A stretch of DNA of 37,746 nt from Kiritimatiellia bacterium (GTDB taxonomy: Bacteria; Verrucomicrobiota; Kiritimatiellia; RFP12; JAAYLN01): positions 1 to 37,746 of the forward strand of contig JAFSZJ010000001.1 in NCBI GenBank assembly GCA_017458965.1. Direction: 5' to 3'. This document shows, piece by piece, positions 1 through 6,812 of this stretch (its first letter is position 1; each line of letters opens with the position of its first letter). Below the pieces are notes generated by a model. The model searched no databases and had not been told where the DNA came from. It saw only the letters and a program-made list of their open reading frames with translations. A program made the translations under genes and the position numbers.

Positions 1-1
1 C

Positions 2-1030
2 GGGGAGATCGGCTTCAAGGCAGCCGACTACACCTACGCGATGGACATCGTCCCGACGGTCGGCAAGGTCACGGCGCCGCTCACGAACTTCCCGGTGCTG
101 GTGCGCCTCTCCGAGTCCGCCATACGGGGCTTCCACTACGATAGGTGCAAGGCGGACGAGCTGCGCTTCGCGCTCGCCGACGGCACCATGCTCGCGCACG
201 AAGTCGACTACTGGAACGCGAACGGCGAATCGACCGTCTGGGTCAACGTCCCGGAGCTCACGTCGAACACCGTCATCCGCGCCTACTGGGGCTTCAAGCC
301 GGGGCGCGAGCCGCTGGCCCGTTCGTCCGACGAGGCCTGGACGGACTACGTCGGCGTCTGGCACTTCTCCGAGGCGAGCGGCGTAGTCCATGACTCGTCG
401 GGCAACGGCTACAATGCGACTTGCTCCGCCGCCACCACTTCCAATGTGAACGCCAAAGTCGGCCTCTCGCGCAACACAACGGGAACTACGTTTGTGACAA
501 GCGTCTCGAACCTCGCCAGCACGGGCAACAAGAAGCCGCTGACGAATGTGAGCAAATTCGTCGCGTCGGGTTGGATGCTCTCGACTGCGACAATCGGCAC
601 AAGGCAGTACCCGCAGTTCATGCGCAACAAGAACCAATGGAACGACGGCAACGGATGGTTCGCCGGTTTCGAGGCGTCGCCGACGAAGTTCAACGCTGTG
701 GGCTCGGGCGGCACGAGGACTATTCCCGACCTTCCGACATCGGTTTACAACAACTGGGTTTACCTGACGATCGTCTATGATGGCGCGACAACCACCATCT
801 ACGAGGACGGGGCTCTTGTCGGAAGCTACGCCATCAACACCGTGACGGCGGGCGCGTACGCATTGCGCTTCGCCGATTCCCTCACCGGCCGCATCGACGA
901 GTATCGCATCCACAACGGCACGACCCCGGCGGACTACATCGCGGCGGACTACGCCACGCAGACCGACCCCGACTTCCTCACCTACGGCAAGGTGAAGAGC
1001 TCCGCCGCGACGTACATCATCCTTCAGTAG
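2..1030 (+). CDS. DUF2341 / LamG-like surface protein, 3' part
   Basis: The reading frame is open from the left edge of the window, so the true start lies outside; the first in-frame ATG (41) is probably internal. About the first 95 visible residues resemble DUF2341 (phrases such as NFPVLVRLSES and VWVNVPELTSNT). The rest, from YVGVWHFSEASGVVHDSSGN onward, resembles a LamG/concanavalin A-like jelly roll, ending with GRIDEYRIHNGT and a short tail. Proteins with this pair are typically large, exported and thought to bind glycans or act as adhesins; PVC bacteria carry many. No C-terminal sorting signal is visible. The stop codon lies inside a strong inverted repeat. Domain identity is from pattern recognition; binding specificity is unknown. 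Confidence 0.75.
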   Translation, partial: GEIGFKAADYTYAMDIVPTVGKVTAPLTNFPVLVRLSESAIRGFHYDRCKADELRFALADGTMLAHEVDYWNANGESTVWVNVPELTSNTVIRAYWGFKPGREPLARSSDEAWTDYVGVWHFSEASGVVHDSSGNGYNATCSAATTSNVNAKVGLSRNTTGTTFVTSVSNLASTGNKKPLTNVSKFVASGWMLSTATIGTRQYPQFMRNKNQWNDGNGWFAGFEASPTKFNAVGSGGTRTIPDLPTSVYNNWVYLTIVYDGATTTIYEDGALVGSYAINTVTAGAYALRFADSLTGRIDEYRIHNGTTPADYIAADYATQTDPDFLTYGKVKSSAATYIILQ

Positions 1031-1052
1031 CGCGCTGCGCCGCGCTACTGAA
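1023..1052. terminator. Stop-codon-overlapping inverted repeat
   Basis: A perfect 12-bp stem (TTCAGTAGCGCG / CGCGCTACTGAA) with a 6-nt loop, whose left arm contains the TAG stop at 1028-1030. No T-run follows, so it is not a canonical intrinsic terminator, but it is well placed to end transcription or protect the 3' end. Confidence 0.5.
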
Positions 1053-1058
1053 GAATGA

Positions 1059-1090
1059 GTTGGGTAGTTGGATAGTTGGGTAGTTGGGGG
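1059..1090. repeat. 8-bp tandem array (GTTGGRTA)
   Basis: Four in-phase 8-bp units, GTTGGGTA, GTTGGATA, GTTGGGTA and GTTGGGGG, follow the terminator-like hairpin. This is one of the many short-unit arrays in the gaps of this window. Confidence 0.6.
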
Positions 1091-1136
1091 GTTCTCCGGA
1101 GGTGCGGCGTCCCGCCGCGCACTCCATCGCAGGCGC

Positions 1137-1244
1137 CCCGCCAGTCCCGCACGTCTCCCACGTCCCGCCAGTCCCGCACGTCTCTCACGTCATGCGTTAC
1201 GTGAAGTCTTGCGTGACGTGAAGGACATGCGTGACGTGCGACTT
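1137..1244. repeat. 9-bp tandem array, half inverted
   Basis: Twelve consecutive 9-bp units stay in phase. The first six are CCCGCCAGT, CCCGCACGT, CTCCCACGT, CCCGCCAGT, CCCGCACGT and CTCTCACGT. The second six read as the reverse sense of the same theme (TTGCGTGAC, GTGAAGGAC, ATGCGTGAC), so the array is partly self-complementary around ACGT cores. Nothing gene-like is seen in the rest of the 1053-1297 gap. Confidence 0.65.
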
Positions 1245-1297
1245 GGCTCTTTGCGCCACGATAACCCGAACTGTCGCGGGGCGTCCCGCCCGCGTCC

Positions 1298-1306
1298 TGC
1301 TATACT
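1298..1306 (+). promoter_or_regulatory. Extended -10 promoter abutting a start codon
   Basis: TGC-TATACT, an extended -10 (TGn plus hexamer), ends 6 nt before the ATG at 1313. No -35-like hexamer is visible at the usual distance. Transcription would be expected to start at or within a base or two of the A of the ATG. Confidence 0.55.
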
Positions 1307-1312
1307 ACCTGC

Positions 1313-2596
1313 ATGGAAACAACACCCATGGCCAATTTCGCCGTTCCGCCGATGGAGACGATCCGCGTCGGCTTCATCGGAGTCGGCAACCGCGGGCACA
1401 CCGCCGTCAGGCGCGTGTCGGAGCTGCCGGGCATCGAGGTCGCGGCCATTGGCGACGTCCAGGACGTCCAGGTCGAGGCGACGCGGCAGTTCGTCCGCGA
1501 GGCCGGACGTCCTGGGGCATGCCACGCCTATTCTGGCTCGGCGGAAAGCTGGAAGGCCGTCTGTGACGACGACGGAGTCGACGTGGTCTACATCGCCTCT
1601 CCGGCCGAGTTTCATGCGGAGATGGCCCTTTACGCCCTTCGGGCAGGCAAGCACGTCCTCACCGAGGTGCCCGGCGCCCAGACGGTCGATGAGGCGTGGG
1701 AGATCGTCGAGACCTGCGAGAAGGCCCGCCGCCACTGCATGATGCTCGAGAACTGCTGCTACGGCGAGATGGAGATGCTCGCCCAGGAGATCATCCGCAA
1801 GGGGCTGCTCGGCACCCTGACATACGCCGAGGGCGGCTACATCCACAACCTAACCGCACGGCAGCTCGACAACCACTACCGCAATCGGGGCATCATGAAG
1901 CCGGGGCTTGTGATCCGCCGCTACGGCAACACCTACCCTACGCACCCGCTGGGCCCGATCTGCCTCTACTTCAGCATCAACCGCGGCGACCGGATGGAGC
2001 GCATCGTCTCGCTCTCCTCGCTTTCGGCTGCGCACAGCGAGTTCGCGGCCGCAACCTACCCGGCGGACGCCTGGCAGAACCAGATCCGCTGGGAGACCGG
2101 CGACGTCGACATCTCTGTCATCCGCACGGCCCTTGGCCGCGTGATCACGCTGCAGCTCGGCATGTGCACCCCGCGTCCATACAGCCGCATCAACCTTGTG
2201 CAGGGCACGAAGGGCTGCTTCGCCGACTACCCGCCGCGCGTCGCGCTCTCCGAGGTCCCGGGCGGCGAGTCCGAATGGCTCGACGACAAGGCATTTGCGG
2301 AGTTCAACGAGGCGCACAAGCATCCGCTTTGGAAACGGCTGGGGGAGATCGCCCGCGAAAAGGGAGGCCACGGAGGCATGGACTACATCATGGACCTTCG
2401 CTGGAGCTACTGCATGCGCAACGGCCTGCCGCTCGACATGGACGTGTACGACCTTGCAAGCTGGAGTTCGGTCGTGCCATGCTCGGCGGAGTCCGACCGC
2501 CAGGGCGGCATCCCCGTCGAACTTCCCGACTTCACGCGCGGCGCATGGAGGACCGCCCGCCCCGCCGACATCGGCGACATAAGCGATGGCAGATAA
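1313..2596 (+). CDS. GH109-like NAD-dependent glycosidase (Gfo/Idh/MocA family)
   Basis: A 427-residue protein with an N-terminal Rossmann fold (dinucleotide loop GVGNRG at about residues 23-28) and an oxidoreductase-like C-terminal domain. The C-terminal half has hallmarks of GH109 alpha-N-acetylgalactosaminidases: YPTHPLGPICLYFSINRGDR and GGHGGMDYIMDLRWSYC. These enzymes use bound NAD+ in an oxidation-elimination mechanism, so a role in removing GalNAc from host or microbial glycans is likely. Known GH109 proteins often carry export signals; none is visible here, so it may be cytoplasmic. A second in-frame ATG at 1328 is possible, but the -10 box 6 nt before 1313 favours the longer form. 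The TAA stop is part of the first unit of a 7-bp repeat array. Confidence 0.82.
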   Translation: METTPMANFAVPPMETIRVGFIGVGNRGHTAVRRVSELPGIEVAAIGDVQDVQVEATRQFVREAGRPGACHAYSGSAESWKAVCDDDGVDVVYIASPAEFHAEMALYALRAGKHVLTEVPGAQTVDEAWEIVETCEKARRHCMMLENCCYGEMEMLAQEIIRKGLLGTLTYAEGGYIHNLTARQLDNHYRNRGIMKPGLVIRRYGNTYPTHPLGPICLYFSINRGDRMERIVSLSSLSAAHSEFAAATYPADAWQNQIRWETGDVDISVIRTALGRVITLQLGMCTPRPYSRINLVQGTKGCFADYPPRVALSEVPGGESEWLDDKAFAEFNEAHKHPLWKRLGEIAREKGGHGGMDYIMDLRWSYCMRNGLPLDMDVYDLASWSSVVPCSAESDRQGGIPVELPDFTRGAWRTARPADIGDISDGR

Positions 2597-2660
2597 CAGA
2601 TAATAGATAATAGATAACAGATAACAGATAGCAGATAATGGATAGTAGATAGCGGATAAT
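2591..2660. repeat. 7-bp tandem array (AGATAAY) starting on a stop codon
   Basis: Ten in-phase heptamers run AGATAAC, AGATAAT, AGATAAT, AGATAAC, AGATAAC, AGATAGC, AGATAAT, GGATAGT, AGATAGC, GGATAAT. The TAA in the first unit is the stop codon of the preceding gene (2594-2596). Because the unit is not a multiple of three, stop codons occur in all three forward frames, while the reverse strand stays open. Confidence 0.8.
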
Positions 2661-2739
2661 AGATGTATGATTGATAGCAGAGGCTTGGGGGGGCGCCCGG
2701 CGATTCCGTTTGCATTCCATCATCGCGTGCCATAAACTG

Positions 2740-2773
2740 ATGGCGGTGCGGATCGTGATGTCCGTGCCGCCAT
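2740..2773 (+). promoter_or_regulatory. Stem-loop directly upstream of a ribosome binding site
   Basis: ATGGCGG (2740-2746) pairs with CCGCCAT (2767-2773), and CGGA pairs with TCCG inside it. The hairpin ends immediately before the Shine-Dalgarno AGAAGGA (2774-2780) of the next gene, so it could modulate translation or stabilise the mRNA 5' end. A weak promoter (TTTGCA, 16-bp spacer, CATAAA) lies just upstream. Confidence 0.4.
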
Positions 2774-2786
2774 AGAAGGATCCACC

Positions 2787-3371
2787 ATGCGCACATCCCT
2801 CCACATAGTCTTGGCCGCGTCGCTGTTCGCGGCGTTCACCTCCTTTGCGGCCACCCCTTCAGTCGTCCGCGTCGAGGGGGCACCGGACAGCTGGCGGCTC
2901 ACCGTCAACGGCAAGCCGTTCACGATAACGGGCGCCGACGGCGATGCTCTCGAATATGTCTGGACGCTGCTGCAGGAGGCGGCCACCTACGCGGTAGCGG
3001 ACACAGGTCTCGCCATGCCCGCCGGCTTCAAGGACGCCATCGTCGGAGGGCAGGGGACGCCGCGCGTCAAGGTGATCCTCCCCGGCGGCGGCGTGTACCG
3101 CCTCTTCTGCTACGTCTTCTGGGCGCGCGGCTACCTCGGCGACGAGAAGGTCTCGTTCCACATGGGCGGCATCGGCGACGACCGCCCGTACCCGGACAGC
3201 GGCAAGGCAGGGCGCAACGATCTTGTCCTATCCGACGAATGGAAGCGCTACCGCATCGACCTCGAGGGGGTCGATCTCTCCTGCATAAAGACAGGCTTCG
3301 GCTTCAGCTTCGGCGGACAGGGGTCCGTCAAGACCTTCTTCCTCGACGACATCGAGTATGTCGCGGAGTAG
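2787..3371 (+). CDS. Small secreted protein with carbohydrate-binding-like beta domain
   Basis: A 194-residue protein with a signal peptide (hydrophobic stretch in the first ~21 residues, ending FTSFAA). The mature part begins with a sequence (WRLTVNGKPFTITGADGD) like the entry to many secreted glycoside hydrolases. It then becomes a beta-rich domain ending WKRYRIDLEGVDLSCI and FFLDDIEYVAE, which resembles the galactose-binding/CBM-like domains of endoglucanases. No catalytic barrel is present, so it is probably a stand-alone binding module. The start is set by the Shine-Dalgarno AAGGA six bases upstream. The gene faces the next gene tail to tail with a 15-bp gap. Confidence 0.6.
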   Translation: MRTSLHIVLAASLFAAFTSFAATPSVVRVEGAPDSWRLTVNGKPFTITGADGDALEYVWTLLQEAATYAVADTGLAMPAGFKDAIVGGQGTPRVKVILPGGGVYRLFCYVFWARGYLGDEKVSFHMGGIGDDRPYPDSGKAGRNDLVLSDEWKRYRIDLEGVDLSCIKTGFGFSFGGQGSVKTFFLDDIEYVAE

Positions 3372-3394
3372 AGGCGCCTCGCAAGGCTACTTCA
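3371..3394. terminator. Convergent-gene terminator-like motif, copy 1
   Basis: The gap between two convergent genes contains GGCGCCTCGCAAGG followed by CTACTTCA, with self-complementary GAGGCGCCTC and a small GCCT-CGCA-AGGC hairpin. The same words recur at 26210-26233 between another convergent pair. In both, the minus-strand gene's stop codon is the CTA of CTACTTCA. Confidence 0.4.
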
Positions 3395-4433
3395 GGTAGC
3401 CGTTGGCCTTGTACCAGTCGTAGGCGCGCTTGAGGCCTTCGTCCAGGCCCACCTTCGGGACGTACTCCAGTTCTTTCGCGGCCTTGTCGATGACGAAGCC
3501 GCGGTTTTGGCGGTACCAGTCGACGCGGCGCGGGAAGAGCGGCGGATCGCCGGGGAGGAGCTTCCAGAGTCCGGCCACGATGAACGAGAGCCAGTACATC
3601 GGGTAGAACGGGAGGTGGATCATGCGGCAGTCCTTGATCAGGCCGTCCGCCTTCTCGATGTCCGCGATCTTCTGGACGATCTCGCTGATGTGGAAGTACT
3701 TGTCGTCCGCGATGATGTAGGTCTGGCCCTTCGACGCCGGGTGCGACATCGCGAGCGAGAAGGCGTCGCAGAAGTTCTCCACATAGACGGGGTGGTAGAA
3801 GGCGAGTCCCTTGCCGAAGAATGGGAACCAGCCCTTGGCGACCTGCCGGAACATCATCAGGAAGCGGGCGGGGTCGCCGGGCCCGTAGAGGGCGGTGGGG
3901 CGGAGGATCGTGATGTCGAAGTCGGGGTTCGCCTTCATGAACTCCTGCGCGACGAGTTCGCCCTGGTGCTTGGTGTACTGGTAGTAGTCCTCGGGCTTGA
4001 TCGGCGAGGCTTCGGAGCCGGGGACCGGCGGGTTCTGCGAAAGGGAGGCGATGTCGCCGTGGACGCCCTGCGTGGAGCAGTAGATCACCTTCTTCACGCC
4101 CTCCTCCTTGCAGATGGAGAGGAGCGAGCGCATGGCGTTGATGTTCGTGTCGTCGTAGACCTGCTTCGAGACGTTGATGAGGCGGAAGGCGGCGGCGAGG
4201 TGGTACACGGCGTCGCACCCCTTCACGGCGCGGCGGAGGTCATCCTGATTCGTGACGTCGCCGACGATGATCTCGGCGCCGAGGCTGATCAGCTCCTGTA
4301 TGAGTTCCTTCTGCTTGGGGTTCGGGGAGCTGTTGTTGTCGAGGACGACGCACTTGTCGCCTTCCCTCAGGACATGCTTGACAAGATGGCTGCCGGTAAA
4401 GCCGGTTCCGCCGGTCACAAGAATTCTCTTCAT
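3387..4433 (-). CDS. NAD-dependent epimerase/dehydratase (extended SDR)
   Basis: A 348-residue extended short-chain dehydrogenase. The Rossmann nucleotide motif is GGTGFTG at residues 8-14 (TGxxGxxG type), the catalytic YxxxK is in YYQYTKHQGE, and the LRPTALYGPGD stretch is typical of sugar-nucleotide epimerases and 3-beta-hydroxysteroid dehydrogenase-like members (HpnA-like). Substrate cannot be read from sequence; a nucleotide sugar or an isoprenoid lipid is plausible. The start is supported by GGAGAA upstream. Upstream on the same strand is TTGACA (4474-4469), a good -35, with a weak -10 around CGTATT/TATTGC. Confidence 0.78.
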   Translation of the reverse strand: MKRILVTGGTGFTGSHLVKHVLREGDKCVVLDNNSSPNPKQKELIQELISLGAEIIVGDVTNQDDLRRAVKGCDAVYHLAAAFRLINVSKQVYDDTNINAMRSLLSICKEEGVKKVIYCSTQGVHGDIASLSQNPPVPGSEASPIKPEDYYQYTKHQGELVAQEFMKANPDFDITILRPTALYGPGDPARFLMMFRQVAKGWFPFFGKGLAFYHPVYVENFCDAFSLAMSHPASKGQTYIIADDKYFHISEIVQKIADIEKADGLIKDCRMIHLPFYPMYWLSFIVAGLWKLLPGDPPLFPRRVDWYRQNRGFVIDKAAKELEYVPKVGLDEGLKRAYDWYKANGYLK

Positions 4434-4526
4434 CGTCTTCTCCGCAATACGCCTTTTGCGGCGCCATTTGTCAAAAGCCTATCATTTCCCGCCGCCGGGC
4501 GGCAAACAAAAACATGCGGCGATGTA

Positions 4527-4670
4527 GGGTCTGGAAGGTCCTGAAGGTCTGGAAGGTCCGGAAAGTCTGGAAGGTCCTGAAGGTCTGTAAGGTCCGGAAA
4601 GTCTGGAAGGTCCGGGAAGTCTGGAAGGTCTAGAAAGGCTAGATGGTCTAGAAGCTCTAGAAAGACTAGC
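4527..4670. repeat. 9-bp tandem array (AGGTCYGGA), 16 units
   Basis: Sixteen consecutive 9-bp units remain exactly in phase over 144 bp. Early units are AGGTCTGGA, AGGTCCTGA and AGGTCCGGA; the last ones drift to AGGTCTAGA and TGGTCTAGA. The drift suggests expansion followed by decay. Both strands can be translated through it, producing only low-complexity peptides. It lies in the gap between the divergently transcribed epimerase and leuA genes. Confidence 0.8.
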
Positions 4671-4692
4671 CGCTCGCACTAACCACTAACCC

Positions 4693-4734
4693 CTCTCATC
4701 TCTCATCTCTCATCTTTCATCTCTCATCTTTCAT
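4693..4734. repeat. 7-bp tandem array (CTCTCAT / CTTTCAT)
   Basis: Six in-phase heptamers (CTCTCAT x3, CTTTCAT, CTCTCAT, CTTTCAT) form a pyrimidine-rich tract on the + strand, ending 7 bp before the palindromic element. Together with the 9-bp array it fills most of 4520-4741. Confidence 0.75.
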
Positions 4735-4900
4735 CTTCCCTCAGGCTTATCCCCCATAATTTGTCCGATGGGGACCACCCATGTCGGCCAAGGGCAGGTT
4801 TTATGCGGGCGAGGCAGCATTCGCTTGATTGTCCGGGATAGGGAAACTTTTTTGCTGCGGCATGCGCCGCGACGATGTTGGGAGATCTTTTGCGCTCGAT

Positions 4901-4978
4901 GGCGGAAGCGGGCTTCGTAAGGCGGGCCGGATTGTCGCGTTGCGACGCCCGCCTTCCGCAAGCCCTCTTCCCTCCGCC
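4901..4978. repeat. Long imperfect palindrome inside the candidate MITE (left)
   Basis: Nested pairing: GGCGGA (4901-4906) with TCCGCC (4973-4978), GGGCTT (4910-4915) with AAGCCC (4960-4965), AAGGCGGGC (4919-4927) with GCCCGCCTT (4947-4955), and GTCGC-GTT-GCGAC (4934-4946) at the tip. As RNA this would be a stable hairpin; as DNA a potential cruciform. Confidence 0.6.
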
Positions 4979-5016
4979 ACCTTCGCGTCCGCATAATGGG
5001 CGTTTTGTCATGTGAT

Positions 5017-5111
5017 GCGCGGCGACGCGGGGAGTTGTGTCCGTGCATTTTGTCGGCGCCGCGAAGCGGCAATCCGGCCGACGAAATGACGGACGCCCCG
5101 AGTCGCCGCGC
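5017..5111. repeat. Long near-perfect palindrome inside the candidate MITE (right)
   Basis: About 36 base pairs fold 95 nt on itself: GCGCGGCGAC (5017-5026) with GTCGCCGCGC (5102-5111), GGGG (5029-5032) with CCCC (5096-5099), GTCCGT (5039-5044) with ACGGAC (5089-5094), ATTTTGTCGGC (5047-5057) with GCCGACGAAAT (5077-5087, one G-U), and GCCGC-GAA-GCGGC (5058-5070) at the tip. A separate small hairpin GGTCGC-GAA-GCGACC follows at about 5134-5148. Confidence 0.7.
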
Positions 5112-5189
5112 TAGGAAATCGTCCATAATCGTCGGTCGCGAAGCGACCAGTAGGAAAAACTGGGGGATAAGCCTGTTCCCTCTCCCAAT

Positions 5190-5218
5190 TTGACTGTAGG
5201 CGCGGCTTTTGGTAGTTT
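5190..5218 (+). promoter_or_regulatory. Promoter for leuA
   Basis: TTGACT (5190-5195), a 17-bp spacer and TAGTTT (5213-5218) make a sigma70-type promoter just outside the right end of the palindromic element. The expected start, 6-8 nt downstream, falls at or just after a tiny ORF (5223-5243). Confidence 0.5.
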
Positions 5219-5222
5219 CCAC

Positions 5223-5243
5223 ATGCATCAGGCTACAGGATGA
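5223..5243 (+). other. Six-codon ORF overlapping the leuA start
   Basis: ATG at 5223 encodes M-H-Q-A-T-G and then TGA; the TGA overlaps the leuA ATG (ATGA at 5240-5243). It contains no leucine codons, so it is not a classic attenuator peptide. It may promote reinitiation at leuA or may be chance. Confidence 0.25.
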
Positions 5244-6796
5244 ACGACACTGTAAGGATATTCGACACTACGCTCCGGGATGGTGAGCAGGCGCCGGGCT
5301 ATGCGATGGACCTCGACGAGAAGGTGCGCATGGCCCTCCAGCTGGAAGCCCTTGGAGTCGATGTGATGGAGGCGGGCTTCGCCGTTGCCTCCCCTGGCGA
5401 CTTCGCGTCCGTGAAGGCGATCGCGGATGCCGTCAGGTCGTCATCGGTCTGCTCGCTCGCACGCGCCGTGGAAAAGGACATAGACGCCTCGGCCGAGGCA
5501 ATAGCGTCCGCGGCGCGCCCGCTCATACACGTCTTTCTCGCCACGAGCGACCTGCACCTGAAGTACAAGCTCCGAATCAGCCGCGACGAATGCCTTGAAG
5601 CGATCCGGCGGGCGGTGGCCCATGCGCGCAATCGTTGCCCCGAGGTCGAGTTCTCGGCGGAGGACGCGACGCGGACCGATGTCGATTTCCTCTGCAAGGC
5701 CTACGAGACGGCCATAGCTGCCGGAGCGACGATAGTGAACGTCACGGACACCGTCGGCTACGCCACCACCGAGGAATATGGTGCGCTGGTTTCGTCGCTG
5801 ATGGCCCGCGTGAAGGGGATCGACCGCGTAATCGTCTCGACCCATTGCCATGACGACCTTGGACTGGCCGTGGCGAACTCGCTCGCCGGGGTCCGGGCGG
5901 GCGCACGGCAGGTAGAATGCACTGTCTGCGGCATAGGCGAACGCGCCGGCAACGCCGCGCTTGAGGAGGTCGTAATGGGCCTCGCGACCCGTGCGGACGC
6001 CTATGGCGGCCTAATGACGAACATCCGCACGCCGGAGATCGCTCGATCCGCCCATCTTCTCTCCACGATCACGGGCATACGCATCCCGCCCGGCAAGGCA
6101 ATAGTGGGGACGAACGCCTTCGCACATGAGAGCGGCATCCACCAGCAGGGCGTCCTGTCGAAGGCCGAGACCTACGAGATCATGGCCCCCGAATCGGTCG
6201 GGATGAAGAAGACAGAGCTCATCCTCGGCAAGCATTCGGGCCAGCACGCGCTTGAGAACCGCCTCCGCGACCTGGGCTACGACCTCGACAGCGCACAGGC
6301 GTCGGAGGTCTTCGAGGCGTTCAAGGCGCTGGCCGACCGCAAGAAGCGCATAACCGACCGCGACATCGTCGCGCTTGCGGAGTCGCGGGTCGCGTCGCAC
6401 GGGGCCGACGGCAAGGGCTGGAAGCTCGATTCGTTCGTCGTGAACAGCGGCAACCACATGAGCGCGACCGCGCAGATCAAGCTCGTCAAGGACGGCAAGT
6501 TCGCGCAGGAGGCGGCCATCGGATCCGGTCCGATCTACGCGGCGTTCCAGGCGATCGAGAAGATCATCCGCCACCGCTTCATCCTCGAGGACTATCGCAT
6601 AGAGGCCGTCACGGAGCAGCGCGACGCACTCGGCGAGGTGCTGGTCAAGATCTCCGACGCCGACGGCAAGGGGACCTACCGAGGCCGCGGCGTCTCTACG
6701 GACATCATCGAAGGCTCGATACTCGCGTTGCTGGTGGCCGTCAACAGGATGCTGGCCGCCGCTGCGCGGCGGGAGGCGAGTGGCGGTGTGGTATAA
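5240..6796 (+). CDS. leuA: 2-isopropylmalate synthase
   Basis: A 518-residue protein with the LeuA layout: a catalytic TIM barrel opening with [15 protein letters not shown], metal-binding [15 protein letters not shown], and the substrate loop [10 protein letters not shown] linker contains [15 protein letters not shown], and the C-terminal regulatory domain starts near residue 390 ([21 protein letters not shown]). It condenses acetyl-CoA with 2-oxoisovalerate, the first committed step to leucine; the intact regulatory domain implies leucine feedback inhibition. Length is normal for the long bacterial form. The start overlaps the stop of a six-codon ORF, and no other leucine genes are adjacent. 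Its own TAA stop lies inside a TATAAT box that probably serves the mcsB region. Confidence 0.93.
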   Translation: MNDTVRIFDTTLRDGEQAPGYAMDLDEKVRMALQLEALGVDVMEAGFAVASPGDFASVKAIADAVRSSSVCSLARAVEKDIDASAEAIASAARPLIHVFLATSDLHLKYKLRISRDECLEAIRRAVAHARNRCPEVEFSAEDATRTDVDFLCKAYETAIAAGATIVNVTDTVGYATTEEYGALVSSLMARVKGIDRVIVSTHCHDDLGLAVANSLAGVRAGARQVECTVCGIGERAGNAALEEVVMGLATRADAYGGLMTNIRTPEIARSAHLLSTITGIRIPPGKAIVGTNAFAHESGIHQQGVLSKAETYEIMAPESVGMKKTELILGKHSGQHALENRLRDLGYDLDSAQASEVFEAFKALADRKKRITDRDIVALAESRVASHGADGKGWKLDSFVVNSGNHMSATAQIKLVKDGKFAQEAAIGSGPIYAAFQAIEKIIRHRFILEDYRIEAVTEQRDALGEVLVKISDADGKGTYRGRGVSTDIIEGSILALLVAVNRMLAAAARREASGGVV

Positions 6797-6797
6797 T
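6789..6797 (+). promoter_or_regulatory. Extended -10 overlapping the leuA stop codon
   Basis: TGG-TATAAT; the TAA of leuA (6794-6796) is part of the hexamer. A transcript from here would begin near 6804, shortly before a 30-codon ORF and mcsB. This suggests mcsB-clpC has its own promoter despite following leuA on the same strand. Confidence 0.5.
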
Positions 6798-6812
6798 TCA
6801 CCGTTACTTGGA

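Larger units (their letters stand above)
4742..5175. mobile_element. Candidate MITE: 434 bp, 15-bp perfect terminal inverted repeats, flanking 6-bp duplication
   Basis: The left end CAGGCTTATCCCCCA (4742-4756) is the exact reverse complement of the right end TGGGGGATAAGCCTG (5161-5175). TTCCCT abuts both ends directly (4736-4741 and 5176-5181), as expected of a target-site duplication. The interior has no convincing ORF but carries two long palindromes. The sub-terminal sequence of the right end has a close relative, in the same outside-to-inside sense, at 37075-37134. This is the signature of a non-autonomous miniature element. The flanking tract is pyrimidine-rich, which raises the chance of a fortuitous 6-bp match, and no transposase is in the window. 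Confidence 0.6.

Noticed and set aside
3507-4544. A long plus-strand ORF (345 codons) opposite the epimerase gene
   Set aside because: It is the antisense shadow of a clear SDR protein; the translation is Val/Asp/Glu/Arg-rich without domains, typical of GC-rich mirror frames.
4482-4679. A 65-residue serine/proline/arginine-rich peptide on the minus strand
   Set aside because: It is simply the translation of the 9-bp repeat array.
4742-5239. A leucine riboswitch, T-box or attenuator upstream of leuA
   Set aside because: No T-box sequence, no leucine-codon leader and no terminator/antiterminator pair abutting leuA; the structured part has MITE-like ends and a relative at a non-leucine gene.
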